From Promethearchaeota archaeon (GTDB lineage Archaea; Asgardarchaeota; Lokiarchaeia; Sigyniarchaeales; SOKP01), in the NCBI GenBank assembly GCA_019057865.1, contig JAHLWP010000005.1:1-64000 (forward strand): DNA of 64,000 nt, read 5' to 3'. The stretch's first letter is position 1; every line of letters starts with the position of its first letter. The notes below the pieces were generated by a model, which saw nothing but the letters and a program-made list of their open reading frames with translations, searched no databases and was not told the origin of the DNA. Below, piece by piece: positions 18,478 through 28,364 of the stretch. Made by a program: the position numbers and the translations under genes.

Positions 18478-18816
18478 TTAGATGGTTTTTATCATTATCA
18501 ACATCATCTTATACTTTTCGAGCGCTTTTAATGCGTGGGGTTCATTTGCAGGCATGATAATCATTTGACCTTTCTCTAAAATATAATCTTTTTTAGAAAT
18601 TGTAATTTTAGCTTTTCCATCGAATATATATACAAGAGCATCAAATGGGGTAGTATGTTCGCTTAATCCCTCACCCTTATCAAAAGAGAATAAGGTGACT
18701 GTACCTTCCTCCTTATTTATTAGAGTTCTACTAACAACTGAGCCTTCTTGATAATCCAGCATTTCATCTAAATTATGTATTTTTACTTTTTCCTTAATCA
18801 AATCCTTGTTTGTCAA
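18478..18816 (-). CDS. Small cupin-domain protein
   Basis: 112 aa; LFSFDKGEGLSEHTTPFDALVYIFDGKAKITISKKDYILEKGQMIIMPANEPHAL. Confidence 0.85.
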   Translation of the reverse strand: MTNKDLIKEKVKIHNLDEMLDYQEGSVVSRTLINKEEGTVTLFSFDKGEGLSEHTTPFDALVYIFDGKAKITISKKDYILEKGQMIIMPANEPHALKALEKYKMMLIMIKTI

Positions 18817-18989
18817 ATTTCTTTCACATCCAAATTATCGAATTTTTTAATTAAATAAGGAAAGTTTACATATAAAATTAAATTCGAACATGTTTTATTA
18901 AAAATAAATAATTTCACCTCTATAATAATGTGTATTAATTAAATTTGATATTTGCTATTAAAGTATATTTGAAAATCAAGTGATATTTA

Positions 18990-19082
18990 ATGAAGCGAGA
19001 AAATCTTACCATAATCATTATTATTATAGCTCTCTTTGTATCTATCTCCTTATTTATTAATGCTACTTTATTTAGTACGTGA
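18990..19082 (+). CDS. Possible 30-aa single-TM peptide
   Basis: MKRENLTIIIIIIALFVSISLFINATLFST-stop; positive N-terminus plus hydrophobic segment; not in ORF track. Confidence 0.3.
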   Translation: MKRENLTIIIIIIALFVSISLFINATLFST

Positions 19083-19206
19083 TAAACTTAAAATGAAAAA
19101 TAATTAATTTAAAAAATGAATGATTCTTGTAAAAAATGCTAGTTGCAAGAGGACAACCCTGTGCAGGTTTTATAATAAAATTGTAAGTACTTAAGATGAT
19201 ATAAAT

Positions 19207-19515
19207 ATGAATGATTCATTTTCCGAGAGAATAAAACAACTAATTAAACAAATTCCAAGTGGAAAGGTTGCAACATATGGTCAAATTGCTGCTTATGCGG
19301 GAAATCCACGTGCTGCACGACAAGTAGCATGGATATTGCATTCTTGTTCGAGGAAAGATAATTTACCATGGCATAGAGTTATTAATAGTAAGGGAAGGAT
19401 TTCATTGCCTTATGATGGTGGTTATGAAGTACAGAAAAAGTTATTAGAGTTAGAGGGGATTGTTTTTAATGAAGATGATTTCATTGATCTTAATATTTAT
19501 ATCTGGCATTTATAG
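19207..19515 (+). CDS. Alkyltransferase-like (ATL) DNA-lesion-binding protein
   Basis: 102 aa; GKVATYGQIAAYAGNPRAARQVAWIL and PWHRV in place of catalytic PCHRV. Confidence 0.9.
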   Translation: MNDSFSERIKQLIKQIPSGKVATYGQIAAYAGNPRAARQVAWILHSCSRKDNLPWHRVINSKGRISLPYDGGYEVQKKLLELEGIVFNEDDFIDLNIYIWHL

Positions 19516-19547
19516 ATGAAAATTAAAAGTAAAATTTCTAATAAAAT

Positions 19548-20024
19548 TTGAAAAAAATTGTGAGAAAAGATATAGAAATGAAATATAATGATATATTAGA
19601 TATCCTTGCTCCATGTGGGCTTAATTGTCGTAAGTGTTTCGCAAATTCTAATGGAGATATAAGGAAAAGTAGTATAAAATTACAAGAACTTCTAGGATCT
19701 TTTGATAGATATGCCGAGAGATTCTCAACATTTCTTCCGGTATTTAATAATTATCCTCCATTCAAAGAATTACTTATATATTTAACAGAAGAGAATTGTA
19801 ATGGATGTAGAAAAGGATCTTGTTTATATCCTGATTGTGGAGTAAGAGATTGTTATAAAAGTAAAGGAGTTGATTTTTACTTTCAATGTGATGAATTTCC
19901 TTGTGAAAAAACTAATTTTGATTCTGATCTTAAGGGAAGGTGGATTCAAATGAATAATCAGGTAAAAGAAATAGGAATTAAATCATTCTATCAGAAGACT
20001 AAAGATTTACCAAGGTATAGGTAA
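19548..20024 (+). CDS. DUF3795-like Cys-rich protein (start probably 19578)
   Basis: LAPCGLNCRKCFAN...CNGCRKGSCLYPDCGVRDCYKSKGVDFYFQCDEFPCEK. Confidence 0.75.
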   Translation: MKKIVRKDIEMKYNDILDILAPCGLNCRKCFANSNGDIRKSSIKLQELLGSFDRYAERFSTFLPVFNNYPPFKELLIYLTEENCNGCRKGSCLYPDCGVRDCYKSKGVDFYFQCDEFPCEKTNFDSDLKGRWIQMNNQVKEIGIKSFYQKTKDLPRYR

Positions 20025-20042
20025 GATATTTCATAGAAATAA

Positions 20043-20510
20043 TTAAGTCAAAGATAAAATAAATTTTCTAATTTTGTTACTATACAATCCTTCTTTAATT
20101 TCTTTTTTATTAATTTCCAGAGTTGATATTGCTTGTTTATCACATAATTTTGCCATGCTTTCAAAGGCTTTATGACTTCCTTTCCCACCCTTAGTACAGA
20201 AAAAGGCAACATTCTTAATTATACTTCTATACTCAGTAATATATGTTCTTATTGGCGTACTCATTCTTTTATTCCATATAGGCGTTCCCATTATAATTAA
20301 ATCATATAATTCAGGATTTTTTTCAATCTCTTTAATTATTGTTAATTTCTTTCTTGTAGCATCTGCACCAGCTCTAAGAAATCCTATAAATCCTGATCGC
20401 TTTTTAGTATCAAATATTTCTTCATACTCGCAATTTAGCTCTCTTGAAATTAATTCACCAATCTTCTTTGTATTACCGGTTCTTGAGTAAAAAACTACCA
20501 AAACACCCAT
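20043..20510 (-). CDS. Flavodoxin family protein
   Basis: 155 aa; VVFYSRTGNTKKIGELI, IIMGTPIWNKRMSTPIRTYI, FFCTKGG. Confidence 0.85.
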   Translation of the reverse strand: MGVLVVFYSRTGNTKKIGELISRELNCEYEEIFDTKKRSGFIGFLRAGADATRKKLTIIKEIEKNPELYDLIIMGTPIWNKRMSTPIRTYITEYRSIIKNVAFFCTKGGKGSHKAFESMAKLCDKQAISTLEINKKEIKEGLYSNKIRKFILSLT

Positions 20511-20684
20511 AATAAGTTATTTAACAAAAAAAAACTATTAAAACTTTAGATTTCTAATTTTAATAATAGAAATGAATTTTTCAGTAAATTTAAAAGAGTA
20601 ATATTGAATAATTTAATATAAACCATTAATTCAAATTCTCATAAGAATATATTTTAAAGTTAAATAAAGTTCCTTATCCCGATT

Positions 20685-21530
20685 ATGATCATTTGGATAT
20701 TAGATTCTGAATCTGGAACAAAATTGTTATATAAATCCTTTTTGAAAACTACTGCAGATGAAGATATTGTTTCTGGATTTTTAACAGCGTTTCATCATTT
20801 TTCTATGGTTGAATTTAAGCAATCATTAGAATCTATAGAGATGGGTGGATTAAGATGGAGTTATATATTAGAGCCAGAGTATCAATTACTTTTTGTCGCA
20901 GCAGACCACAAAAATGTAAGAACTGAAATGTTAATAGGGAGATTGAATGTTATAAAAGAAGCATTCATAAAAGAGTTTAAATCCGCATGGGAAAAAAAAG
21001 GGCATACTTGGAATGGAAATATTAATATTTTTTTACCTTTTATTGATGTAATTGAGGATTATTATAATCAATGGGAAGAGGTTGAAACTTTAACACATGT
21101 TGCAGATTTTTTTGATATCTTGGGTGTTTTCCAGCATATATTAATTTCAATTAGAAATATTATAGATCATAAAATGTATAGTAAGTCCAAAACTGAAATT
21201 TTAAATCTCATCGATAATTCGTATAGTACTATTAAAAACCAAGCAATATTCAAAAACCATCCAGAATTGAAAAATATTTCCTATTCTAAAGAGTCTTGGT
21301 TTAATATTGTTGATATAGACCTTATTAAGGGTGAAAAAAAATTAGTTCTTAAGTATTTAAAATCAATTCTTAGCCAAATTATAAATATTTTAAAGGAAGT
21401 AAAAGGAGAGAATTTATGTTTGAGATATTTTAGCGAAGAACATGTTTATGCTTATATTTATAATAATATGAAATTATTAAAAGATTTAAAATTAGATATG
21501 TTTTTCTTAGAACTCTTTTTGTTATTATAA
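20685..21530 (+). CDS. Longin-like domain protein with C-terminal helical region
   Basis: 281 aa; WILDSESGTKLLYKSF...EDIVSGFLTAFHHFSMVEF...GLRWSYILEPEYQLLFVAADHKN resembles the cytoplasmic domain of the 7978-10269 family. Confidence 0.5.
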   Translation: MIIWILDSESGTKLLYKSFLKTTADEDIVSGFLTAFHHFSMVEFKQSLESIEMGGLRWSYILEPEYQLLFVAADHKNVRTEMLIGRLNVIKEAFIKEFKSAWEKKGHTWNGNINIFLPFIDVIEDYYNQWEEVETLTHVADFFDILGVFQHILISIRNIIDHKMYSKSKTEILNLIDNSYSTIKNQAIFKNHPELKNISYSKESWFNIVDIDLIKGEKKLVLKYLKSILSQIINILKEVKGENLCLRYFSEEHVYAYIYNNMKLLKDLKLDMFFLELFLLL

Positions 21531-21637
21531 AACAATACTGGATACACTTCCATTTAAGACAATTATTGGTCTATATAAGGGTTAAATAAAAAGGATAAAA
21601 ATCAAAATGATAAAACTTTAAGGAATGATATGTTAAA

Positions 21638-22135
21638 ATGAATGGAGGAAGACATAAGGGTCATGAGAGAGAAATACCACGCGCACACATATATCATGCA
21701 ATATTGCCAATAGTATTTTTTCTGATTTGGTTTCTAGATTCAACAATTTTTCTAATTTCAACGTTCCTAAACGATTTTGTACCATTTTTAATTCGCTTAA
21801 TACTATTTATTGTAGTTATTGTCATAGCAATTATTTTCATATTATTATCTCATCGTGCTTTATTTAAATCACATCAACCACCTAATACTTTGATTACTAA
21901 TGGGATTCTTGGATATGTGAGAAATCCAATGTATTTTGGTATTTTATTGATTTATATAGCATTTATCTTTTTATCAATTTCATTAATTAGTATTGGCTCC
22001 TTCATAGTAGTTTTTTTAGTTTATAACTGGATGGCAAATTTCGAAGAAAGTATTCTTGAAAATATGTTTGGCAAACAATATCTAGAATATAAAGAGAAAG
22101 TACCAAAATGGTTTCCAAATCCATTTAAAAAGTAA
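21638..22135 (+). CDS. Isoprenylcysteine methyltransferase-like integral membrane methyltransferase
   Basis: 165 aa; LITNGILGYVRNPMYFGILLIYIAF...FEESILENMFGKQYLEYKEKVPKWFPN. Confidence 0.75.
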   Translation: MNGGRHKGHEREIPRAHIYHAILPIVFFLIWFLDSTIFLISTFLNDFVPFLIRLILFIVVIVIAIIFILLSHRALFKSHQPPNTLITNGILGYVRNPMYFGILLIYIAFIFLSISLISIGSFIVVFLVYNWMANFEESILENMFGKQYLEYKEKVPKWFPNPFKK

Positions 22136-22263
22136 AAGAGCATGATCCATAAGTATATAAATTTTTAATGTTTAAGCAAAATTTTATTACAAAAGAATAC
22201 ATACATATCTTAATTGTTGCATTTTTAGCAAATGTGTGTACACAATTGTTTTAGGTTTTATCA

Positions 22264-22518
22264 ATGGCAAAAGGAACAGTAAAATGGTTTAATAGTAAGA
22301 AAGGCTATGGCTTTATTACTCCCGATGATGGTTCGAGTGATTTATTTGTTCACTATTCCACTATTCAAGCCGAAAGTGGTGATTTTAAAATAATCTATGA
22401 AGGGGATATTGTAGAATTTGAAGTCACTCAGGGTCAAAAGGGACCGCAAGCCAGCAATGTCGTAGTTACTGAAAAAGGACCTCGGCAGAGTTTTCATAGC
22501 CGGAAATCTTTTTATTAA
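22264..22518 (+). CDS. Cold-shock domain protein
   Basis: 84 aa; [35 protein letters not shown]...[17 protein letters not shown]. Confidence 0.95.
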   Translation: MAKGTVKWFNSKKGYGFITPDDGSSDLFVHYSTIQAESGDFKIIYEGDIVEFEVTQGQKGPQASNVVVTEKGPRQSFHSRKSFY

Positions 22519-22643
22519 TAAAATAGTTTATTAATTAAGAAAGAGAATAGGTAATAAAAATAAGGAATTTTGGAAGATAGTAAATATGGTATAAGAGATT
22601 TGTTAATTTCTTTTTAGTATTTCTTTACATCTGACAGGTTCCC

Positions 22644-22668
22644 TTTTTTTTTTAATTTTAATTTTTTT
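22644..22668 (+). terminator. Poly-T tract, candidate archaeal terminator after the cold-shock gene
   Basis: ttttttttttaattttaattttttt between convergent genes. Confidence 0.35.
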
Positions 22669-22685
22669 AAAGCTCTAAATTGAAT

Positions 22686-23150
22686 TTAAAGTTTTAACTC
22701 AAAAAATTTAGCACCATCATAAGGATTATAACAATAAGGATCGATTTCTTTAAATCCTAAAGAAAGATATAAAGTTATTGCTTCTTTCATAAATGGAAGT
22801 GTGTCTAAACGCATATGTGTATATCCCAATTTCCGAGCTGTATTAAGTATTTGTTTTGCTAACGCTTTTCCTATACCTTTTCCTCGATATCCTGATCGAA
22901 CATAGAGTCTTTTCATCTCACACATGCCTTCATCAAACTTTCTTAGAGCTACACATCCTGCTAATTTATTTTTATAAAATGCTAAGAGAAGACATCCCTC
23001 TGGTAATGAATAATCACCAGGTAAGGATTCAAGTTCCTCATTAAAATTTTGAAACTCTAAATCAATGTTTAAGTAGTTAGCATATTCTTTAAATAGCTCG
23101 AACGCTTGTTCTATTCGTTCTTTAGATGTTACCTGTTTAATCTCTAGCAT
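22686..23150 (-). CDS. GNAT family N-acetyltransferase
   Basis: 154 aa; MKRLYVRSGYRGKGIGKALAKQILNTARKLGYTHMRLDTLPFMKEAITLYLSLGFKEI. Confidence 0.9.
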   Translation of the reverse strand: MLEIKQVTSKERIEQAFELFKEYANYLNIDLEFQNFNEELESLPGDYSLPEGCLLLAFYKNKLAGCVALRKFDEGMCEMKRLYVRSGYRGKGIGKALAKQILNTARKLGYTHMRLDTLPFMKEAITLYLSLGFKEIDPYCYNPYDGAKFFELKL

Positions 23151-23274
23151 GAACTTCCAAGAAGAACATTTCTGTATAGTTTAAAAATAATTTGAATTTT
23201 AATCAAAGAATTTATATAAGATTTAAAAGTATTTTTCTTAAATTAAATATAAACAATAGAGGTAGAAATAAAAA

Positions 23275-23727
23275 ATGGTAAAAGTAAAATATGGAACTCA
23301 AGAGTTTGCGGATGCCTATCGTGATGCCCTCAATAAAAATGAGAATTATAGAGACGCTGCTGCCGATTGGGAAGGGGATTTTGTCTGGGTAGCTACTCCT
23401 AGCGGAAATTTAGACCATGAACAGAGAATGTGGATTGGGCTGTATCATGGAGAATGTACAGGTTGTAAGAAATTAAATCCTGAAGATAAAATAAAACTTT
23501 TACAACCAGGAGAAAAACCGAGTGGAGAAGGCTATGAAGTTGAATATATATACACTACTGATTATGGAACATGGAAAAAAATCACTATAGGTGAAGCAGA
23601 TTCTATTAGAATGATGTTAAGTGGAAAAGCAAGACTCGAAGGAGATATGGCTAAAGTAATGAAATATACTAGAGCAGCTGCTGAACTAACAGTTTCTGCT
23701 CAACAACTTGATATAGAATGGCTCTAA
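23275..23727 (+). CDS. SCP2 sterol-transfer-like domain protein
   Basis: 150 aa; MMLSGKARLEGDMAKVMKYTRAAAELTVSAQQL. Confidence 0.6.
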   Translation: MVKVKYGTQEFADAYRDALNKNENYRDAAADWEGDFVWVATPSGNLDHEQRMWIGLYHGECTGCKKLNPEDKIKLLQPGEKPSGEGYEVEYIYTTDYGTWKKITIGEADSIRMMLSGKARLEGDMAKVMKYTRAAAELTVSAQQLDIEWL

Positions 23728-23759
23728 ATAAATCTAACATTCAAAGAAATATTCCATTT

Positions 23760-25031
23760 TTAGCGCCATTCAGTACCACACTGACCACAGTGGTATTTCT
23801 TACCATAGACTCTTGGATACGCTAAAATAATATGTGTTTTATCAGACATTTCCCGGATGAGTGCTTTATTAGCATTTCCACATTTTGGACATCTGCGCCT
23901 TCCCTCAGAACTTCCTTCTAAAACTGGTTGTTCTTCTTTTTCTAATTCAGGAGAAAGGATTGATTTCAACTCATCGAACGTAGTATGAGAAGAAACAACT
24001 TCTTCTGCCTCAACCTTCAAGATATCGGTATCTAGTGTAATCTTTTCTTCCATTTCCAACGAAGGTTCCGTTAATTGTTCAGTCTCAACTTTTAAAGGTT
24101 TTTGAGTAGGGATCTCAATTTCTTCTTGAGATAGAGGAATTGATATAGCTTCTTTCAAGACTTTTTCATCTTTTTCTTTAAGCCTTATATTTTCATCCTC
24201 AAGAGCGACTACTTGTTCTTGCAAAATAGCGATTTCTTCTTCTAATTGAGCAGTATCGGGTTTTTCAATCTTTAAAAAATCAATATTATTCCTTAACAAA
24301 TTGTTTTCATTCACTAATTCAAAGATTTTCTCATTTTTTTTAAGAATTACATTTTCTAATCTATTAACTTCTTCCATTAAGTTTGCGATAGTATTACGAG
24401 TGCTCTCTAAAAACTCAATATCAGGCGTTTTTTTTTCTGCTTTCATACTATTATCTTTGAGTATCTGATTTTCATTTTCTAATTCTACAATTTTTGCTTC
24501 TAAATCTATAATTTCTTCCTCTAAATACGCAATCGTTGACAGCTCAGTTTTTAAATCTTTGAGATTATTTTTTAACAATCTATTTTCATCTTCTAATTCA
24601 GAAATTTGATTTTTCAATGGTTCAAAGTCCTTTTCTAATCTATCATAATCTTTAGATAAGTTTTCGATTTTTGTAGTATACTCTTTTAAAATCATGGGAT
24701 CAATTGCTTCATCAACATTTTCTTTTTGTTTCGATAATTCGAGATTTATATCATCAAATTTTTTTTGTAAAATTTCACTTTCATAATCTTTCTGAGCTAG
24801 TTCTTTTCGTTGTGAAGAAACCATATTTTTTAAAATTGTAATTTCTTCCGATTCATTTATACTATCGGCGGTAACTTTATCACTTAATTCGGTTCGTGAA
24901 TTCTGTTCTTCTAATTGAGCATTCAATCTATTAATCTCATTATTCAATTTTTCTATTATTTTTTCCAATTCTGCTCTGTTACTTTCTTCTTCTTCAGCTT
25001 TATCAATTAAATCTTTTAAATTTTCGCTCAT
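23760..25031 (-). CDS. Long coiled-coil protein with C-terminal zinc ribbon
   Basis: 423 aa; repeated ExENxxLKxN coiled-coil blocks; RRCPKCGNANKALIREMSDKTHII...KYHCGQCGTEWR. Confidence 0.8.
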   Translation of the reverse strand: MSENLKDLIDKAEEEESNRAELEKIIEKLNNEINRLNAQLEEQNSRTELSDKVTADSINESEEITILKNMVSSQRKELAQKDYESEILQKKFDDINLELSKQKENVDEAIDPMILKEYTTKIENLSKDYDRLEKDFEPLKNQISELEDENRLLKNNLKDLKTELSTIAYLEEEIIDLEAKIVELENENQILKDNSMKAEKKTPDIEFLESTRNTIANLMEEVNRLENVILKKNEKIFELVNENNLLRNNIDFLKIEKPDTAQLEEEIAILQEQVVALEDENIRLKEKDEKVLKEAISIPLSQEEIEIPTQKPLKVETEQLTEPSLEMEEKITLDTDILKVEAEEVVSSHTTFDELKSILSPELEKEEQPVLEGSSEGRRRCPKCGNANKALIREMSDKTHIILAYPRVYGKKYHCGQCGTEWR

Positions 25032-25280
25032 TGTATTAAAATTTCTATAATTTTATTTAAAAATTTCCAATTTTCTAGAATGATAATAAAATTCTAATTA
25101 AAAAATTTAAGGGGACTAGATTAAGAATAAAATAATATGAGTATTGCAGAAATTTAAAAAAATAATTGATTAAATGTCTTATAAATTATATATTAAAGCT
25201 TTAAAAATGTTTAAATATTTACACCTCTTACTTTAAAAATCTTACAATAATAATAAAAAAATTAATGAAAGGTAATTAAA

Positions 25281-25859
25281 ATGGAAGATGTAAGTGCTGA
25301 AGTTTTCTGGAAAAATAAAATTAAAAAATATTGGAAAATATTCGTCATTTGTATAATCGCAGTAATTGTATGTGCTATAGGAGCACTTCTAGTTCTTGTT
25401 TGGTTTATAGAAACCTCTACTCTTGGGGGGCAAGGTGAATGGACTTTTAACGATTGGACATTGAATTATGTTGTTGGCTTTTACATTTTGATAATTCTAT
25501 GGGAGCTATTGTTTATAGGAGTTCCAGCAGCTCTATTTTTTGGTGTAGGAGCATATCTGTGTTGGAAGAGATTACCCGATGAAGAGAAACAAGAATTCAA
25601 AGAAAGAGAAAAGAAGGAAAAGAAAAAATATAAACAGGGTGGCAGTGGTGGAGGCTTTTCCTTTTTTATATTTATAGCATATTGTATCGTTATTGCAATT
25701 GATGGAAACTATAATACCCAATTTGGGCAATTAGATTACAGTTATTTCGTTTATGCTTGGTTTTTTACTATTATGTGGCTTTTGATAATTTTTGGCGTTC
25801 CTGTGGCTATTATACTGTTGATTGTTTATTTTAAAGTATGGAGAAAAAAATCAGAATAA
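25281..25859 (+). CDS. Multi-TM membrane protein
   Basis: 192 aa; four hydrophobic segments separated by a charged loop (EEKQEFKEREKKEKKKYK). Confidence 0.65.
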   Translation: MEDVSAEVFWKNKIKKYWKIFVICIIAVIVCAIGALLVLVWFIETSTLGGQGEWTFNDWTLNYVVGFYILIILWELLFIGVPAALFFGVGAYLCWKRLPDEEKQEFKEREKKEKKKYKQGGSGGGFSFFIFIAYCIVIAIDGNYNTQFGQLDYSYFVYAWFFTIMWLLIIFGVPVAIILLIVYFKVWRKKSE

Positions 25860-25861
25860 AA

Positions 25862-25899
25862 TTTTTTTTATTATAATTTTTTTTTTATATTCTTTTTTT
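25862..25899. terminator. T-rich convergent intergenic region, candidate terminator
   Basis: Consecutive T tracts between convergent CDS 25859(+) and 25938(-). Confidence 0.35.
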
Positions 25900-25937
25900 G
25901 TATAGAACCTCTTATAGTCAAGAATAAAAGATGTTAA

Positions 25938-28214
25938 TTATAATTTAGGTTGAAAAACTTTTTTCTTTATCAAATTAAGGATTATTTCGGCCTCTTTTGC
26001 ATCAAAATCCTTTCTTATTGATAAGAGACTAGTTACAGTAAAATAATCCTTGTTCTTCTTTTTCATAATCGCTTTAGCTCGATTTACCATAGATTTTTCA
26101 TAAGACTTAAGTTTTATATCTAGTTTAATTATTTCTAATGGATATATCAAGGCTGTTTGTAAATGTTGTTCAAGTAATTCACCAATACCTTTAAATGGTA
26201 TTAAATTTCCATTAAAACTTTCAATAATATTACCATATCTTTTATCAATATCATAAGATAAAGCTTTAATAGATTCTAAGAAGTCCTGTGAAGGATGTTC
26301 TTTCATAATGAGCAAAATTCTAAAACTCTTAAATTCTGACATTAAGATTTTTGAATCTTGATATTCCAATTTTATTGTCTGAGATTGTTCACCAGCTCCA
26401 GTTAATTCAATACCAAAGCTACGAATTGCTTCAAGAAATCCTGCGACTAATGAAGCATCAATGGATTTGCCAGCTAAAATTTGTTCGTATAAATTTAAAC
26501 CAGACTTCTTATGTGTGATAATAAAATAATCTAAATTTAAAACATCCATATATTTATTAAATATGCTCTGTCTGTATGCCTCATGTTTTCTCTTAGTATT
26601 TTTAACAAGTTTATATGTGGTAAAACTAGCAATTGACAAAACAGCTACAACAGATACTATTATAATAATTAACATTGGATCTAAAACAAATGGAACACTA
26701 ATTTTAAATTCTTGGGTAATTACTCCTGCATCTGTAGCATTATTCCAGAAAATGTAAGCCTTATAAGTTCCCTCATGGGGATTAGATGGAAGTTGATAAG
26801 TAAGTAAGAGTTCCTCCGTTTCGATTGTTTCTATAACATAAGTTATATCTGGTTGAGCTGGATAATCTAGTGGATTAATTAGCCTAAAAGTAATATTTCC
26901 TGGAGGAATTGGAGGCAGAATTGAAAATTGTATTTCTTGACCCGCGCTAAATTTTGTCTTTCGTACATCTAAGGAAGGTTCAATATTTGGAGAATTTGCT
27001 GTGATTTCCCAATCTGTATCCTCTATTATTGTATTATTTGGAAGAAATATAAAATGATTTATTGGATCTTTTATAATATCTGCTGTAATATTCTCCCAAC
27101 CAAACCCTATATCTCTGTATATAGTTAAATTATACCAACTGTTTGGATATATAAATTTAATCGAATAATTAGAATAACATCTATCAAAATTTTGAGTCAT
27201 TATCCAAATATTAGCCAAATTTTCTTTAATTGATATTTCCCATTCTGATTCAAAAATATTTTGAAGTTTGATATGATAACTTAAATTGAATAATAACTCA
27301 GGGACACGATTATTTTCTATTGGTATATTATATATTTCAGATAAAGGAGAAATATCTTTACTGATATTTAATTGACCAGTTCCAGGTTCTGTTCCATTTA
27401 AGATGGGATAATGAATACCATCAATAATTGCACTCATATTAATTTCCTCCGGTTCAAAAGATTTATTTACTCTTTGAATTAATTTATATAATAAAGGTTC
27501 TCCAGTAGCTTCCCAATTCCATTTTGCGCCATCATAGTTTGATGTATTAAGATTAGTATTAATAGAGTCACTATCATTGAAATACCAATTATAAGCTGTT
27601 TTTTCTATGGGAATATTCATTTCTGTTCCATTCATTACCAGATAATATTGGCCAATTAAAAGTGATATTGGGTTTTCGAAGGTTTGGATATACCAATCAA
27701 AACTATTAGTCATATTTATTGGTACTGTTCCATAAATACTATCATCTGGTATGTCTTCTGTGTCATTATACCCGTGTATTTGTATATATGCCGGAATTGA
27801 TGGATCGTCCCCGCTACGAACTCCATATATATATACTCCAAAAATTTCCGTCGGTACAGTAATATTAATTTGAACACCATAGCCTGGTTCTCCTTTATAA
27901 CCTACTGTTTTTGTTTCATCTCCCTCATATTCAATTGTTATAATTTCTTTTCCTAATTTTATATCCGTAAAATTAAACTCCATATTTGTAATGTTCCAAG
28001 TAGTTGATGGTAAAGGAATATCTATTGAACTAACATCTGTACTTGTATTTATATTATCTGAATATTCAATCATTTGTAGATTTGAATTGATTTCAAGGGA
28101 TTCACCATTATTTTGAGCATTAGCAAAATTAGTACTATATATTAGACTTACTAATATAAGTGTTATAAAAGCGATTCCTATCATTAAATTTCTTGGTTTA
28201 TATGCCTTTTCCAA
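25938..28214 (-). CDS. Membrane protein with ectodomain and cytoplasmic longin/roadblock-like domain (paralog 2)
   Basis: 758 aa; NLTIYRDIGFGWENITADIIKDPINHFIFLPNNTIIEDTDWEITANSPNI shared with paralog 3; cytoplasmic YFIITHKKSGLNLYEQ...QTIKLEYQDSKILMSEF. Confidence 0.75.
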   Translation of the reverse strand: MEKAYKPRNLMIGIAFITLILVSLIYSTNFANAQNNGESLEINSNLQMIEYSDNINTSTDVSSIDIPLPSTTWNITNMEFNFTDIKLGKEIITIEYEGDETKTVGYKGEPGYGVQINITVPTEIFGVYIYGVRSGDDPSIPAYIQIHGYNDTEDIPDDSIYGTVPINMTNSFDWYIQTFENPISLLIGQYYLVMNGTEMNIPIEKTAYNWYFNDSDSINTNLNTSNYDGAKWNWEATGEPLLYKLIQRVNKSFEPEEINMSAIIDGIHYPILNGTEPGTGQLNISKDISPLSEIYNIPIENNRVPELLFNLSYHIKLQNIFESEWEISIKENLANIWIMTQNFDRCYSNYSIKFIYPNSWYNLTIYRDIGFGWENITADIIKDPINHFIFLPNNTIIEDTDWEITANSPNIEPSLDVRKTKFSAGQEIQFSILPPIPPGNITFRLINPLDYPAQPDITYVIETIETEELLLTYQLPSNPHEGTYKAYIFWNNATDAGVITQEFKISVPFVLDPMLIIIIVSVVAVLSIASFTTYKLVKNTKRKHEAYRQSIFNKYMDVLNLDYFIITHKKSGLNLYEQILAGKSIDASLVAGFLEAIRSFGIELTGAGEQSQTIKLEYQDSKILMSEFKSFRILLIMKEHPSQDFLESIKALSYDIDKRYGNIIESFNGNLIPFKGIGELLEQHLQTALIYPLEIIKLDIKLKSYEKSMVNRAKAIMKKKNKDYFTVTSLLSIRKDFDAKEAEIILNLIKKKVFQPKL

Positions 28215-28275
28215 ATATAAAACCCTGAAGAATTTAAAAATGAACTAAAATGTCTAGCAATATGATCTAAATTCG

Positions 28276-28313
28276 TCTATTTAAATTTTGATTTTATTAC
28301 TTATAGGATTCAT
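28276..28313 (-). promoter_or_regulatory. Conserved upstream element (BRE/TATA-like) of paralog 2
   Basis: tctatttaaattttgattttattacttataggattcat, nearly identical to 30702-30739; minus strand reads AAAATCAAAATTTAAATAGA. Confidence 0.5.
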
Positions 28314-28364
28314 TAAAATAAGTTGTTTTTATTCAAAATCGAAGAATTGAGAGATTAATAAAGG

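Noticed and set aside
19207-19515. Annotation as O6-methylguanine-DNA methyltransferase
   Set aside because: Catalytic Cys is Trp (PWHRV), so ATL is the better call
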